From NCBI GenBank assembly GCA_009840625.1, contig VXNJ01000006.1, positions 1-64,000 of the forward strand: a stretch of DNA of 64,000 nt. Reading direction: 5' to 3'. The notes under the pieces are model-generated. The model searched no databases, had not been told where the DNA came from, and worked only from the letters and a program-made list of their open reading frames with translations. Numbering within the stretch: the stretch's first letter is position 1; every line of letters starts with the position of its first letter. Both the position numbers and the translations under genes were made by a program. Of the stretch, positions 33,050 to 42,102 are shown one piece after another. The DNA comes from Chloroflexota bacterium. GTDB lineage: Bacteria > Chloroflexota > UBA11872 > VXNJ01.

Positions 33050-34483
33050 TCAGCCGGTAGCCTGGGCTGCCGATGCTCCCGGCTTGTGCAGATTCCAGTA
33101 CGAGACCACGGCGGCGGCCAGCATCAGCAAGCCCGCGATGTAAAAGCCGACCGCAAATCCCTGGGCCTGCAATTCGGTCGGCGCATCTATCGCGCGCCCG
33201 CCGGCAAATTGCAGTAGGACCAAAAACGCGAATAATCCGCCCCAGGCCGATTGGCCGGCCCCGAATCCAAAGGTCCGCGTCGCCGAGATGAATGCGCTGG
33301 CGGCACCCAGTTGCCGGCGCGGAACCGATCCCATGATGATCGAATTGTTGGTGGTCTGGGTAAGGCCGGTTCCCATGCCGATCAGTACCAGCGAAACGGC
33401 CGCAACGATGGTCGGTGTTTCGGGGCCCAGCTGGGCGAAAACCGTATATCCCAGCGCGCCGATGGCAAATCCCAGGGTGCGCGGGATGCCGGCGCCGACG
33501 CGGTCAGCCCAGACCCCCACGGTCGGCGAAAGGAGGGCGCCGACGCCCGGGTAGATCGCCATGTAGAGGCCGATTTCAAAGACCGGTACCCCCATTACCC
33601 GCTCCAAGACAAACGGCCCGTTGAGCATCATCGCGGCCATGCATGCAAATCCGGTCAGTCCGATCGATACCCCGACCGAAAAATCGCGCCGCCTGAAGAG
33701 GTTCAGGTCCAGCAGCGGATTCGGCGCGGTCGCCGTTCGGTAGGCGAAACCGGCCGCCATCACCACGAATACCAATAGCGCCAAGAGCAGCTCCGGGGTT
33801 ACGCCGAGGGCGAATCCGCGGTTGATCGAATAGACCAACGGCACGATCCAGCCCATGAGCAGGATCGACGAGATGTAGTCGAAATTACCCTCGCCGGTGC
33901 CCGGCATCGGCGGGACCGAAACGAGCGCCAGGAAGAACGATAGCAGCGCCACCGGCGTCAGGGCGATGAACATCCAGCGCCAGTCCAGGTACTCGATCAT
34001 GGTTCCGGCCAGCGGCGGGCCCAGCGCCAGTCCGCCGGCCGCCAGCGTGAACCACAGTCCGAGCGCGCGCGAGCGCTGCGAGGCGGGAAACACCGCCACC
34101 AGGATTGCGGTCCCGTTCGATTGCAACAGCGCGGCCCCGATCGCAACCACGACCCGCGCCGCGATCAGCCAGCCGAGCCCCGGCGCCAGTCCGCAGGCCA
34201 GGGAGGCCAGCGCAAAGAGCAGGCAACCGAACGCGAACGCACCGCGGCGGCCGTATATGTCGCCGTAGCGGCCGGTGGTCAGGTGCAGGCTGGAGACGAT
34301 CACGAAGAAGATCAGCGCTACCCACTGGACGGTGGTTATGTCGGCGCGGAACTCCTCGGCCAGGGTCGGCAGGGCGACGTTCACCATCGAAGCGGTGATT
34401 GTGGTGATCATGCTGGAAACACCGACCGCCACCAGGACCGCGTAACGTCGCGTGGCGGAGTATTCGACCTGCGGGGTGTTCAA
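33050..34483 (-). CDS. MFS transporter, DHA2-like
   Basis: A 477-residue multidrug-type major facilitator with around 14 hydrophobic segments. The MFS motif A-like loop reads GRYGDIYGRRGAF and motif C-like GGLALGPPLAG. N-terminal VNVALPTLAEEF is the EmrB/QacA hallmark. The substrate is not predictable. The start (TTG 34483) has no clear ribosome-binding site. It converges on the NCS2 gene with a 46-base gap. Confidence 0.85.
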   Translation of the reverse strand: MNTPQVEYSATRRYAVLVAVGVSSMITTITASMVNVALPTLAEEFRADITTVQWVALIFFVIVSSLHLTTGRYGDIYGRRGAFAFGCLLFALASLACGLAPGLGWLIAARVVVAIGAALLQSNGTAILVAVFPASQRSRALGLWFTLAAGGLALGPPLAGTMIEYLDWRWMFIALTPVALLSFFLALVSVPPMPGTGEGNFDYISSILLMGWIVPLVYSINRGFALGVTPELLLALLVFVVMAAGFAYRTATAPNPLLDLNLFRRRDFSVGVSIGLTGFACMAAMMLNGPFVLERVMGVPVFEIGLYMAIYPGVGALLSPTVGVWADRVGAGIPRTLGFAIGALGYTVFAQLGPETPTIVAAVSLVLIGMGTGLTQTTNNSIIMGSVPRRQLGAASAFISATRTFGFGAGQSAWGGLFAFLVLLQFAGGRAIDAPTELQAQGFAVGFYIAGLLMLAAAVVSYWNLHKPGASAAQATG

Positions 34484-34538
34484 GCGGCGCCGATCACGCG
34501 GGGAAGCAATGGAACGTGTTGCCGCGGAGTTCCGGATC

Positions 34539-34615
34539 TGGTCGGGGCGGCCGGATTTGAACCGGCGACCTCATCGTCCCGAACGATGCGCGCTACCAAA
34601 CTGCGCTACGCCCCG
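34539..34615 (-). tRNA. tRNA-Pro (anticodon CGG)
   Basis: On the minus strand CGGGGCG / CGCCCCG forms the acceptor. The anticodon stem CATCG / CGATG encloses TTCGGGA, giving CGG. The T-arm and the encoded CCA (34539-34541) are identical to the tRNA-Pro at 26948-27024. Confidence 0.93.
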
Positions 34616-34707
34616 TACCCGCCGGATCGGGCCCAGATATTCCCTGTCGGGAGCGGCCCGAACCGCGCGCAATCATTATCCGCCATTTGCCGGCTCGGGT
34701 CGGACGG

Positions 34708-36345
34708 TCAGTCCATTTCCAGTGGACGCCGCGGATTCAACGGAACGTGAATCAGGGCCGGACCGCCCTCGGCGATGGCGCGGCCGACGGTGGCCGCGAG
34801 TTCCTCGGGACGGCAGCGCTGCGCGCGCACGCCGAACGAACGGGCGTAGGCCACATAGTCCGGATTGGCCAGATCCACCTCGAACGATTCGCCGTAGAGA
34901 TTCTGCATCCCCTGCTTGATAACGCCGTAGGCCGAATCGTCAAACACGACCGCAACCACCGCCAGGTCGTGGCGTACCGCGGTCGCCAGCTCCTGACCGG
35001 TGAACAGGAATCCGCCGTCTCCGGCCAGCGCCACCACCGGTACGTCCGGCATCACCGCCTTGGCGCCCAGCGCCACCGGATACGAGTAGCCCAGGGCACA
35101 GCCGGTCATTCCATAAATCCACTTGCGCGGTTTCGAAAATGGCATGAACGGACGGCACCAGTAACCCACGATGTGCGGGTCGCCGACTACGATCGCGTCC
35201 TCGGGAATGCCGGCCCGCAGTTCGCGCACCAGGTCCATTTCGAATGCGGCGTGATCGTTCATGTAGGCATAAACCTGGGCGCGTTCGTTCCTGGCCCGCG
35301 CGACCCAGGCGTCGTTTTGCCCGTCGCCGGGTCCCAGCGCGTCCAGGATCGACTCCAATGCCGGTCCCGCGTCGGCGCAGACGCCCAATTCGACCGGGTA
35401 GTTCTTGCCGGGCTGCCTGGGATCGATGTCGATCTGGATCAGCTTCTGGCCGACCGGCATCGACCACTTGCGGGTCGGGGAAGCCCCGAACGCGCTGCCC
35501 ACCGCCAGCATCACGTCGCTGTCGGCCATCAGGCGCTGGATCGGGCCGAAGTTGAACAGCGATCCGATGTGCAGGCGGTGGTCGTGCGGCATGACCCCTT
35601 TGGCGGTGGTGGAGGTCAACACCGGGGCATCCAGCCGTTCGGCAAGGCGCTGGAAAGGCTCCCAGGCCGCCCCGGTCATCACCCCGCCTCCGGCCCAGAG
35701 CAGGGGTCGTTCGGCTTCAGCCAGCATCCGCGCCGCCCGTTCCAGGTCCTGCTGGTCGCCGCCGGGGGGTCGGGGCACGGAGGGACCGGCAGCTTCGACG
35801 TGCCCGTCGGCCAGGTGCACGTCGTGCGGGACTTCGATCGCCACCGGGCGGGGACGCCGCTCGCGCATCAGCCTGAATCCCTCGCGGATCGCCGGGGGGA
35901 TCGCGGCCGGCGACTGCACCTGGGTATTCCACTGGGTCAACCCGGAAAACAGCTGCTGCTGGTGCTTGATTTCATGCAGGAAGCCGACATCGCGGTAGAG
36001 CAGCGGCCGTTCTTCCTCGGCCATGATCAACATGATGGGCGTTGAGTCGGCGTGGGCCTGGGCCAGCGGCGTCGCGGCGTTCAATGCCCCGGGGCCCGGC
36101 GTCGTCAGCAGCACGCCCGGTTGCCCGCTGGCCCGGGCCGCGCCGATGGCGGCGAATCCGGCGCCCTGCTCGTGACGGACCAGGATGTGCCGCAGGCTGC
36201 CGTCGCGCGGCAGTGAGGCGTAAAGATGCTGGGTGTGGACGCCGGGAATGCCGAAAACGGTCCTGACGCCCTGAGACCGCAGCCCGGCCACGACCGCTTC
36301 CGAGCCGTTCATGCGCTCTGCGCCAACGGCGGTTAAGGTGTCCAA
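34708..36345 (-). CDS. Thiamine-diphosphate-dependent enzyme, acetolactate-synthase superfamily
   Basis: A 545-residue ThDP enzyme with three domains. The N-terminal PYR domain has the cofactor Glu in RHEQGAGFAAIG, the central domain has PLLWAGGGVM, and the C-terminal PP domain has the Mg-ThDP motif GDGGFLFTGQEL ending near FDDSAYG. It is distinct from ilvB in this window and has no small-subunit neighbour. It is likely a benzoylformate-decarboxylase, oxalyl-CoA or sulfo-type decarboxylase relative rather than anabolic acetolactate synthase. It diverges from the second amidohydrolase-Rieske pair. Confidence 0.85.
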   Translation of the reverse strand: MDTLTAVGAERMNGSEAVVAGLRSQGVRTVFGIPGVHTQHLYASLPRDGSLRHILVRHEQGAGFAAIGAARASGQPGVLLTTPGPGALNAATPLAQAHADSTPIMLIMAEEERPLLYRDVGFLHEIKHQQQLFSGLTQWNTQVQSPAAIPPAIREGFRLMRERRPRPVAIEVPHDVHLADGHVEAAGPSVPRPPGGDQQDLERAARMLAEAERPLLWAGGGVMTGAAWEPFQRLAERLDAPVLTSTTAKGVMPHDHRLHIGSLFNFGPIQRLMADSDVMLAVGSAFGASPTRKWSMPVGQKLIQIDIDPRQPGKNYPVELGVCADAGPALESILDALGPGDGQNDAWVARARNERAQVYAYMNDHAAFEMDLVRELRAGIPEDAIVVGDPHIVGYWCRPFMPFSKPRKWIYGMTGCALGYSYPVALGAKAVMPDVPVVALAGDGGFLFTGQELATAVRHDLAVVAVVFDDSAYGVIKQGMQNLYGESFEVDLANPDYVAYARSFGVRAQRCRPEELAATVGRAIAEGGPALIHVPLNPRRPLEMD

Positions 36346-36532
36346 CGCTTCGGCTCCAAAAAATCAGGGACGGATGCTTCGCCGCCTAATTCTTGCCAAA
36401 GTCGTCCAAGAGTTGCTCAGCATGCCCGGGTAGGCCATGCGCCGCATGGCGTGCGGCGTTCAATTGCGGACGGGTGCATCGGATAACTGTTAAATTTTTT
36501 AAATGCATTTTCCGCCCGCATCGGAGACGGCT
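36346..36532. promoter_or_regulatory. AT-rich divergent intergenic region
   Basis: This 187-base gap separates the divergent ThDP enzyme and amidohydrolase B. It contains the most AT-rich patch in the window (36486-36510, TTAAATTTTTTAAAT). That patch is suited to promoters for one or both genes, but no convincing -35/-10 pair can be fixed. Confidence 0.35.
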
Positions 36533-37636
36533 ATGGCGATTGCGCCAGAAGTCAGACCGGCTGGAACCCGCGAACAACCGGCTGCCATCAACCTCGTCGA
36601 CACCGACGTCCACAACTACATCGGCAGTTCACGCAACCTGCTCGAGTACCTGCCCGAGCGCTGGGTGCATTACCTGGAGCACACCGGTTTCGAACAGCCG
36701 CCGCGCGATTTCTACCCGCGCTTCTACCGCCACGCCGCCCGCCGCGACGCCTATCCCCCGTCGGGGATTCCCGGCAGCGACCCGCAGTTCGCGGCCGAAC
36801 AGCTGCTGGACGGCTACGGGATCGACATCGGCATCCTCAATTGCCTCTATCCGGCCTTCAAGATGTTCAACATCGATCTGGCCAACGCGCTGACCCGGGC
36901 CGCCAATGACTGGCAGATCGACAAGTGGCTGGACGCCGACCCGCGCTGGCGCGCCTCGATCCTGGTCAACGTCCGCGATCCCCAGTTCTCTGCCGAGGAG
37001 ATCCGCCGCTGCGCCCGCCACCCCGGCTACGTCCAGGTATTGCTGCTGGCGCGCAATCACGCCCCGCTCGGCAAGCGCGAATTCTGGCCGATCTACGAGG
37101 CGGCCCAGGACTGCGGGCTTCCCATCGGGGTCCACTTCGGCGGAGGGCACGACGTGCCGATCACCAGTTCCGGCTGGCCTTCCTACTACATCGAAGACCA
37201 CACCGGCATGGCCCAGTCGTTCCAATCACAGGTCCTGAGCCTGGTCTGCGAGGGAGTTTTCGTCGAGTACCCGAAAACCAAGGTGGTGCTGATTGAGGGC
37301 GGGTTCGCCTGGATGCCGCCGCTGATGTGGCGCCTGGACAAGAACTGGAAAGGGCTGCGCGGCGAGGTTCCGTGGCTGACCAAGCCGCCGAGCGATTACA
37401 TCCGCGAACACATTCGTTGCTCTACCCAGCCGATGGAGGAGCCCGAAGACCCGCGGCACCTGGCGCAGATCATCGAAATGCTCGGGTCGGACGAGTTCCT
37501 GCTCTTTGCCACCGACTATCCGCACTGGGACTTCGACTCCCCCGAACGCGCCCTTCCTGCGGTGATCGGCAAGGAACTCCGCGAGAAGATCTTCTCCAAG
37601 AACGCCCTCAAGATCTACGACTTTGCCCGCGGTTGA
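36533..37636 (+). CDS. ACMSD-like amidohydrolase, copy B
   Basis: A 367-residue paralogue of the gene at 23595. Metal-site landmarks are VDTDVHNYIG near residue 24, IGVHFGGGHD and FATDYPHWDFDSPERAL. ATG 36533 has GGAG 6 bases upstream. Compared with copy A, the second position of the first metal motif reads DVHN rather than DIHH, so substrate or metal use may differ. Its end overlaps the TTG start of a Rieske ferredoxin. Confidence 0.85.
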   Translation: MAIAPEVRPAGTREQPAAINLVDTDVHNYIGSSRNLLEYLPERWVHYLEHTGFEQPPRDFYPRFYRHAARRDAYPPSGIPGSDPQFAAEQLLDGYGIDIGILNCLYPAFKMFNIDLANALTRAANDWQIDKWLDADPRWRASILVNVRDPQFSAEEIRRCARHPGYVQVLLLARNHAPLGKREFWPIYEAAQDCGLPIGVHFGGGHDVPITSSGWPSYYIEDHTGMAQSFQSQVLSLVCEGVFVEYPKTKVVLIEGGFAWMPPLMWRLDKNWKGLRGEVPWLTKPPSDYIREHIRCSTQPMEEPEDPRHLAQIIEMLGSDEFLLFATDYPHWDFDSPERALPAVIGKELREKIFSKNALKIYDFARG

Positions 37637-37979
37637 CGTAGGGCCGGTCGAAGACTTCCCCCTCGGGGAGATTCGGCCGGCGAAATTGAATGGACGTGGA
37701 ATCGCGGTAGTCCGCAACGGCAACAGCGTCTACGCGGTGCGCGACATCTGCCCCCACCAGGGGGCCAAGCTCACCGCGGGGACCCTGACTGGCGAACCCG
37801 TCTACTGCGGGCCCGGCAACATCGAGTTCCGCCGCTTCGGGCATGTCCTCAAATGCCCCTGGCACGGCTGGGACTATTCGCTGGCCGACGGACAAGCGGT
37901 CGGCGGCAACCGCAAGGCCCGCATCCGGTCCTACCGCGCCCGGGTTGAAAACGGTCGCGTCCTGGTCGAATCCGACTAG
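37623..37979 (+). CDS. Rieske [2Fe-2S] ferredoxin, copy B
   Basis: A 118-residue Rieske protein with ligands C43/H45 (ICPHQ) and C78/H81 (CPWHGWDY). TTG 37623 overlaps the preceding amidohydrolase by 14 bases, indicating coupled translation. It is shorter at the N-terminus than copy A at 24719. No oxygenase component lies beside it. Confidence 0.88.
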   Translation: MPAVDVGPVEDFPLGEIRPAKLNGRGIAVVRNGNSVYAVRDICPHQGAKLTAGTLTGEPVYCGPGNIEFRRFGHVLKCPWHGWDYSLADGQAVGGNRKARIRSYRARVENGRVLVESD

Positions 37980-38017
37980 GGGCCGGCGAGCAAGTCGGGT
38001 CTGAAATAATTGCTTGA

Positions 38018-38031
38018 CGACCGATCGGTCG
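38018..38031. promoter_or_regulatory. Perfect 14-bp palindrome, possible TetR-type operator
   Basis: CGACCGATCGGTCG is fully palindromic and starts inside a TTGACG -35-like hexamer (38014-38019) about 50 bases before nuoB. TetR-family operators often have this form and position (established knowledge). No TetR gene is in the window. The -10 box is weak (CCCTAA at 38037). Confidence 0.4.
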
Positions 38032-38083
38032 GCGCCCCCTAAGCCCTCGGGCGCTGGGGAGTACGGTTAGGAACGGCCCGGAC

Positions 38084-38722
38084 TTGGCGATAGAGAAACC
38101 CGCGGAACCAAAAATCCGCGATCCGCTGCTGGTGCGCCTGGGCGAGAAGAACGGCGCCCTGGACATACTCACCACCACCACCGACAAGCTCTTTTCCTGG
38201 TGCATGGCCAATTCGCTCTGGCCGATGACGTTCGGTCTGGCCTGCTGCGCAATGGAATTTATGGCCTCGGCGGCGCCGATGTACGACACCGACCGATTCG
38301 GCGTGATCCTGCGTTCTTCGCCGCGCCAGTCGGACGTGATGGTGGTGGCCGGGACCGTGACCAACAAGATGGCTCCGGTGGTCCGGACGCTCTACGAGCA
38401 GATGCCGGACCCCAAGTACGTCATAGCCATGGGGATCTGCACGATCGCCGGCGGTCCGTTCCGCACCTACAACACCCTGCAGGGCGTGGACCGGATCGTG
38501 CCGGTCGACATCCACGTGCCTGGCTGCCCGCCGCGGCCCGAAGCGTTCATCGACTCGATCCTGTTGCTGCAGGAAAAGATCAAGCGGGAAGGCGTCCTGC
38601 GCTGGAAGCCGCCGCCACTGCCTCCGGCTCCGTCCGGAATAGGGCATTCCCTGGAACCCCCGCGGCCGGGCGAGAGCGTATCGCCGGTGCCGGAAGGAAT
38701 GCTGCCGCCGCACCGCAGCTGA
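38084..38722 (+). CDS. nuoB: NADH-quinone oxidoreductase subunit B, solitary
   Basis: NuoB carries the terminal N2 [4Fe-4S] cluster of respiratory complex I. The 212-residue product has the cluster cysteines in LACCAMEF, a later Cys in [11 protein letters not shown] where most NuoB read GxCAxSGG, and [12 protein letters not shown] Pro-rich tail (about 175-212) is extra. No other nuo gene is adjacent, which is unusual since nuoB normally sits between nuoA and nuoC. It might supply complex I in trans or belong to a related hydrogenase-like complex. Confidence 0.9.
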   Translation: MAIEKPAEPKIRDPLLVRLGEKNGALDILTTTTDKLFSWCMANSLWPMTFGLACCAMEFMASAAPMYDTDRFGVILRSSPRQSDVMVVAGTVTNKMAPVVRTLYEQMPDPKYVIAMGICTIAGGPFRTYNTLQGVDRIVPVDIHVPGCPPRPEAFIDSILLLQEKIKREGVLRWKPPPLPPAPSGIGHSLEPPRPGESVSPVPEGMLPPHRS

Positions 38723-38738
38723 TCGCGGCGCAACCGTA

Positions 38739-38755
38739 GTCGGCGATTAGCCGAC
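38739..38755. terminator. Short hairpin between convergent nuoB and cimA
   Basis: GTCGGC / GCCGAC with a 5-base loop lies between the two convergent stops and overlaps the cimA stop codon. No T-tract is present, so any terminator role is weak. Confidence 0.3.
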
Positions 38756-40309
38756 GGGGCCCTTCCGGAGCGAATACTCGTAGCCGTCGATTAGCGCCAC
38801 CCACGAGGCCTCGACGATGTTGGCCGAGCTGCCGACCGTGCTCCACTCCCGTTCGCCGTCGGACATTGTGATCAGCACTCGCGTAAAGGCGCCGGTGCCC
38901 GAATCCGGATCCAGGATCCGGACCTTGTAGTCGATCAGTTGGACCGTGGCCAGCTCCGGATAGGCGGGCAAGATCGCCTTGCGGAATGCCCCGTCCAGGG
39001 CCGAGACCGGACCGTTGCCGTCGGCGGCGGTGTGCGACTGGTCGCCGTTGACTTGGAGCTTTACTACCGCTTCAGAGACGACCGGCTGCGAGCCGCGAGT
39101 CTCGGTCAGGGCCAGGAAGTCGATCAGTTCAAACGGGGCCCGGTAACCGGGCTGGCGGCGCAAGAGCAGCAATTCGAATGAGGCCTCGGCGCCTTCGAAG
39201 TGATATCCCTCTGCCTCCAGGAGCTTTACTGCCTCCAGCGTCTCGGCGGCGGTTTCGGCGGTCTGCGAAATCCCCAGCCGCTGGGCAGTGCTGGCGATGT
39301 TCTTGGATCCAGACAATTCGGAAATCAGAATCCGCTGACGGTTGCCGACCAGGGCCGGGTCGATGTGTTGGTAGGCGTGTTCGAATTTCGAAGACGCCGA
39401 TGCGTGGTAGCCGGCCTTGTGCGCGAATGCCGAGTTGCCGACGAAGGGCTGGTGCTGATTGGGCGTGAGATTGGCTAGTTCCGACGCCAGGTGCGATAGC
39501 TCGGTGAGCCGGGCGAGGTTCCCATCGACCCCGCTTGAGTAGTCCATCTTCAGCGCCAGGGTGGGGATTACCGAGCAGAGGTTGGCGTTGCCGGTGCGCT
39601 CGCCGATGCCGTTGATCGTCCCGTGCACCTGGGCCGCGCCGGCTGCGACGGCGGCCACCGAGACCGCAACCCCCATTTCGAGGTCGTTGTGGGCGTGGAT
39701 CGCCACCGGGGTTTCCAGCTCGGCGACCACTCGCGCAGTTATCTCGGCAGCTTCCTGAGGAAGCGATCCGCCGTTGGTATCGCAGAGCGCCAGCCAGCTG
39801 GCTCCGGCGTCCTGGGCCGCCCGCAGGGCCGCGAGTGTGAATTCGCTGTCCTGCTTGAACCCGTCGAAGAAGTGCTCGGCGTCCAGGATCACTTCTTTGC
39901 CGGCCGCGACCAGGTAGGCGACGGTGTCGCTGATCATCGCCAGGCCCTCGCGGGGGGTGGTTTCGAGGATCTCCTCGACCTGGAACAGCGAGCTTTTGGC
40001 CACGATCGCACAGGCCGGTGCCTTCGAACGGGCAACCGCCTGCACGGCGGGGTCGCGCTCGCAGGTCGAGCCCTTGTAGCGCGTTGCTCCGAAAGCGGTG
40101 AGCTTGGCGTGCTGCCAGGTGATGTTCTCGGCCTGGCGAAAGAACTCCTCGTCCTTGGGGTTGGCGCCAGGGAAGCCGCCTTCGATGTAATCGATGCCGA
40201 AGCGGTCCAGGGCGCGGGCGATATTGAGTTTGTCGGAGACCGAGAACGAAACGCCCTCGGTCTGCGCGCCGTCGCGCAGGGTCGTGTCCAGATATGAGAT
40301 GCGGGCCAT
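38747..40309 (-). CDS. cimA: Citramalate synthase
   Basis: CimA condenses pyruvate and acetyl-CoA to (R)-citramalate, the threonine-independent entry to isoleucine. The 520 residues start MARISYLDTTLRDGAQTEG with the HMGL-like catalytic Arg-Asp pair, then HAHNDLEMGVA (metal His-x-His) and a glycine-rich GTINGIGERTGNANL. The spacing GxGERTGN with long C-terminal LeuA-like regulatory domain (from about 390) separates it from LeuA proper. It is the last gene of the minus-strand ilv-leu block, 85 bases from leuB. Confidence 0.9.
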   Translation of the reverse strand: MARISYLDTTLRDGAQTEGVSFSVSDKLNIARALDRFGIDYIEGGFPGANPKDEEFFRQAENITWQHAKLTAFGATRYKGSTCERDPAVQAVARSKAPACAIVAKSSLFQVEEILETTPREGLAMISDTVAYLVAAGKEVILDAEHFFDGFKQDSEFTLAALRAAQDAGASWLALCDTNGGSLPQEAAEITARVVAELETPVAIHAHNDLEMGVAVSVAAVAAGAAQVHGTINGIGERTGNANLCSVIPTLALKMDYSSGVDGNLARLTELSHLASELANLTPNQHQPFVGNSAFAHKAGYHASASSKFEHAYQHIDPALVGNRQRILISELSGSKNIASTAQRLGISQTAETAAETLEAVKLLEAEGYHFEGAEASFELLLLRRQPGYRAPFELIDFLALTETRGSQPVVSEAVVKLQVNGDQSHTAADGNGPVSALDGAFRKAILPAYPELATVQLIDYKVRILDPDSGTGAFTRVLITMSDGEREWSTVGSSANIVEASWVALIDGYEYSLRKGPVG

Positions 40310-40393
40310 GTTGGTTTCAATCGCTGTAGGAGGAAGTTGGAAAGGCGGAAATCGGGATCCGCCACACCCGGTGCCCGGGCCGCGACCGTTAGC

Positions 40394-41482
40394 TTAGGCG
40401 GCCGCCGGCACCCCGATGCGGGCAATGATGGCTTCGCCCATGTCGGATGTACCGACATGCGACGAACCTGCCTCCTTGATATCTGCCGTCCGGTAGCCGG
40501 CATCGAGCGCCGCCGAGACTGCATCCTCGATCGCCTGGGCCTCGGTTTCGAGGTCAAACGACAACCGCAGCATCATGGCCGCCGATAGGATTGCGCCGAT
40601 CGGATTGGCCAGCCCCTGGCCGGCGATGTCCGGCGCCGCGCCGTGGATCGGCTCATACAACCCCCGCGACGAATCGCCGAGGCTGGCCGAGGGCATCATT
40701 CCAAGCGATGCCGACAGGACCGCCATTTCGTCAGTGATGATGTCGCCGAACATGTTGGTGGTAACCACCACGTCGAAGTCGCGCGGGCTCAGGATCAGCC
40801 GCATCGCGAACGCGTCCACCAGAATCTGGTCCATTTCAACGTCCGGATACTGCGCGGCAACCTCGGTCATCACTTCGTGCCAGTAGGCCGAGGATTCGAG
40901 CACGTTCTGCTTGTCGACCGAAGTGACCTTGCCGCGGCGGCGGCGCGCCATCTGGAACGCGCGGTGGCCGATACGTTCCACTTCGGAACGCCGATAAAGC
41001 ATGGTGTCGCGGGCGGCCGGTTCGCCGTCCACGGTCAGGCGCCCGCGCGGTTCGGCGTAGTAGACGCCGCCGGTCAATTCGCGCAGCACGACCATGTCCA
41101 CGCCGCGCAGGATCTCGGGTTTGATGGGCGAGGAGTCGATGATCGGCTCAAATATCTGCACCGGGCGAATGTTGGTCCAAAGCGCCAGTTCGGTGCGGAG
41201 CCGCAGAACTGCCCGCTCGGGGTGGCGGCCATTGATCGCCGCGCCCCCGGCCACGCCGCAGGCGCCGAGCAGCACCGCGTCGCAGGAGCGGGCGCGATCG
41301 ACCACCTCGTCGGTGATTTCGATCCCCTCGGCCGCGATCGCGGCCGCGCCGACCAATGCGGATTCGAATGCGAACTCGTGCCCAAAGCGCTCGCCGACGG
41401 CCTCCAGGACCCGGCGGGTCTGGCCGACTACCTCGGGACCGATTCCGTCGCCGGGCGCAAGCAGGATGTTATGTGTTGCCAT
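40394..41482 (-). CDS. leuB: 3-isopropylmalate dehydrogenase
   Basis: Oxidative decarboxylation step of leucine synthesis. The 362 residues begin MATHNILLAPGDGIGPEVV. The substrate site includes RTELALWTNIRP, R..TGGVYYAEPRG, the DKQNVLESSAYW segment and VTTNMFGDIITDEMA. GLYEPIHGAAPDIAGQG is the family signature near the C-terminus. It can also act on citramalate-derived intermediates in the isoleucine branch. It lies 11 bases downstream of leuD. Confidence 0.95.
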   Translation of the reverse strand: MATHNILLAPGDGIGPEVVGQTRRVLEAVGERFGHEFAFESALVGAAAIAAEGIEITDEVVDRARSCDAVLLGACGVAGGAAINGRHPERAVLRLRTELALWTNIRPVQIFEPIIDSSPIKPEILRGVDMVVLRELTGGVYYAEPRGRLTVDGEPAARDTMLYRRSEVERIGHRAFQMARRRRGKVTSVDKQNVLESSAYWHEVMTEVAAQYPDVEMDQILVDAFAMRLILSPRDFDVVVTTNMFGDIITDEMAVLSASLGMMPSASLGDSSRGLYEPIHGAAPDIAGQGLANPIGAILSAAMMLRLSFDLETEAQAIEDAVSAALDAGYRTADIKEAGSSHVGTSDMGEAIIARIGVPAAA

Positions 41483-41493
41483 GACGAAGCCGA

Positions 41494-42102
41494 TTATCCA
41501 GCAAATCCGGAGACGTAAGGCAGTCTGCCGTGCACCTGCCGAACCGAATCCATGTTTTGCCGCAACTCGCCCAACGCGTCCCAGCGCCCCGACAACAGCG
41601 CCTCGCGGGTCGGAGCCGGCAGCGAAACCGGGTACTCGTGCTCGCCGGCGGTCAGTCGCAACCCGCTGACGTCTAGATCGAATTCGAGGCCCGGATCCGT
41701 CTCAACCAGAGCCTGCAGCTCGGCCGCCTCTTTGGCGGGAAGCGTCACCAGCGGCAGGCCCAGGGTGGTCGAGTTGCCGAAGAAGATCTCGGCGAAGCTC
41801 TCGCCTACGATCGCTTCGATCCCCCAGCGCGCCAGCGCCTGGGGAGCGTGCTCGCGCGATGAACCGGATCCGAAGTTGTCGTTTACGAACAGGATTCTGG
41901 AACCGGCAAAGCGCTCGTCGTCGAACGGGTGCGCGCCACCGGCGGCCTTGCGTTCGTCTTCGAAAACGTGCCGGCCAAGACCGTCGAAGGTGACCATGCG
42001 CAGGTAGCGGGCAGGGATGATCTGGTCGGTGTCCACGTTGTTCCCGCGCAACACGATCCCGCGGCCGCGGACCGTGGTGACGGGCGTACCGGGCACGTTC
42101 AT
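41494..42102 (-). CDS. leuD: 3-isopropylmalate dehydratase small subunit
   Basis: The 202-residue swivelling subunit of isopropylmalate isomerase. Landmarks are [13 protein letters not shown], the [15 protein letters not shown] active-site loop and [18 protein letters not shown] 42102 is chosen because it overlaps the leuC stop as ATGA. The open frame continues further upstream but that part is the leuC overlap. It works with LeuC. Confidence 0.95.
   Translation of the reverse strand: MNVPGTPVTTVRGRGIVLRGNNVDTDQIIPARYLRMVTFDGLGRHVFEDERKAAGGAHPFDDERFAGSRILFVNDNFGSGSSREHAPQALARWGIEAIVGESFAEIFFGNSTTLGLPLVTLPAKEAAELQALVETDPGLEFDLDVSGLRLTAGEHEYPVSLPAPTREALLSGRWDALGELRQNMDSVRQVHGRLPYVSGFAG

Noticed and set aside
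34708-36345. Second anabolic acetolactate synthase (ilvB/ilvG)
   Set aside because: There is no regulatory-subunit neighbour, the substrate-binding segments differ from those of the ilvB in this window, and its genomic context is catabolic.
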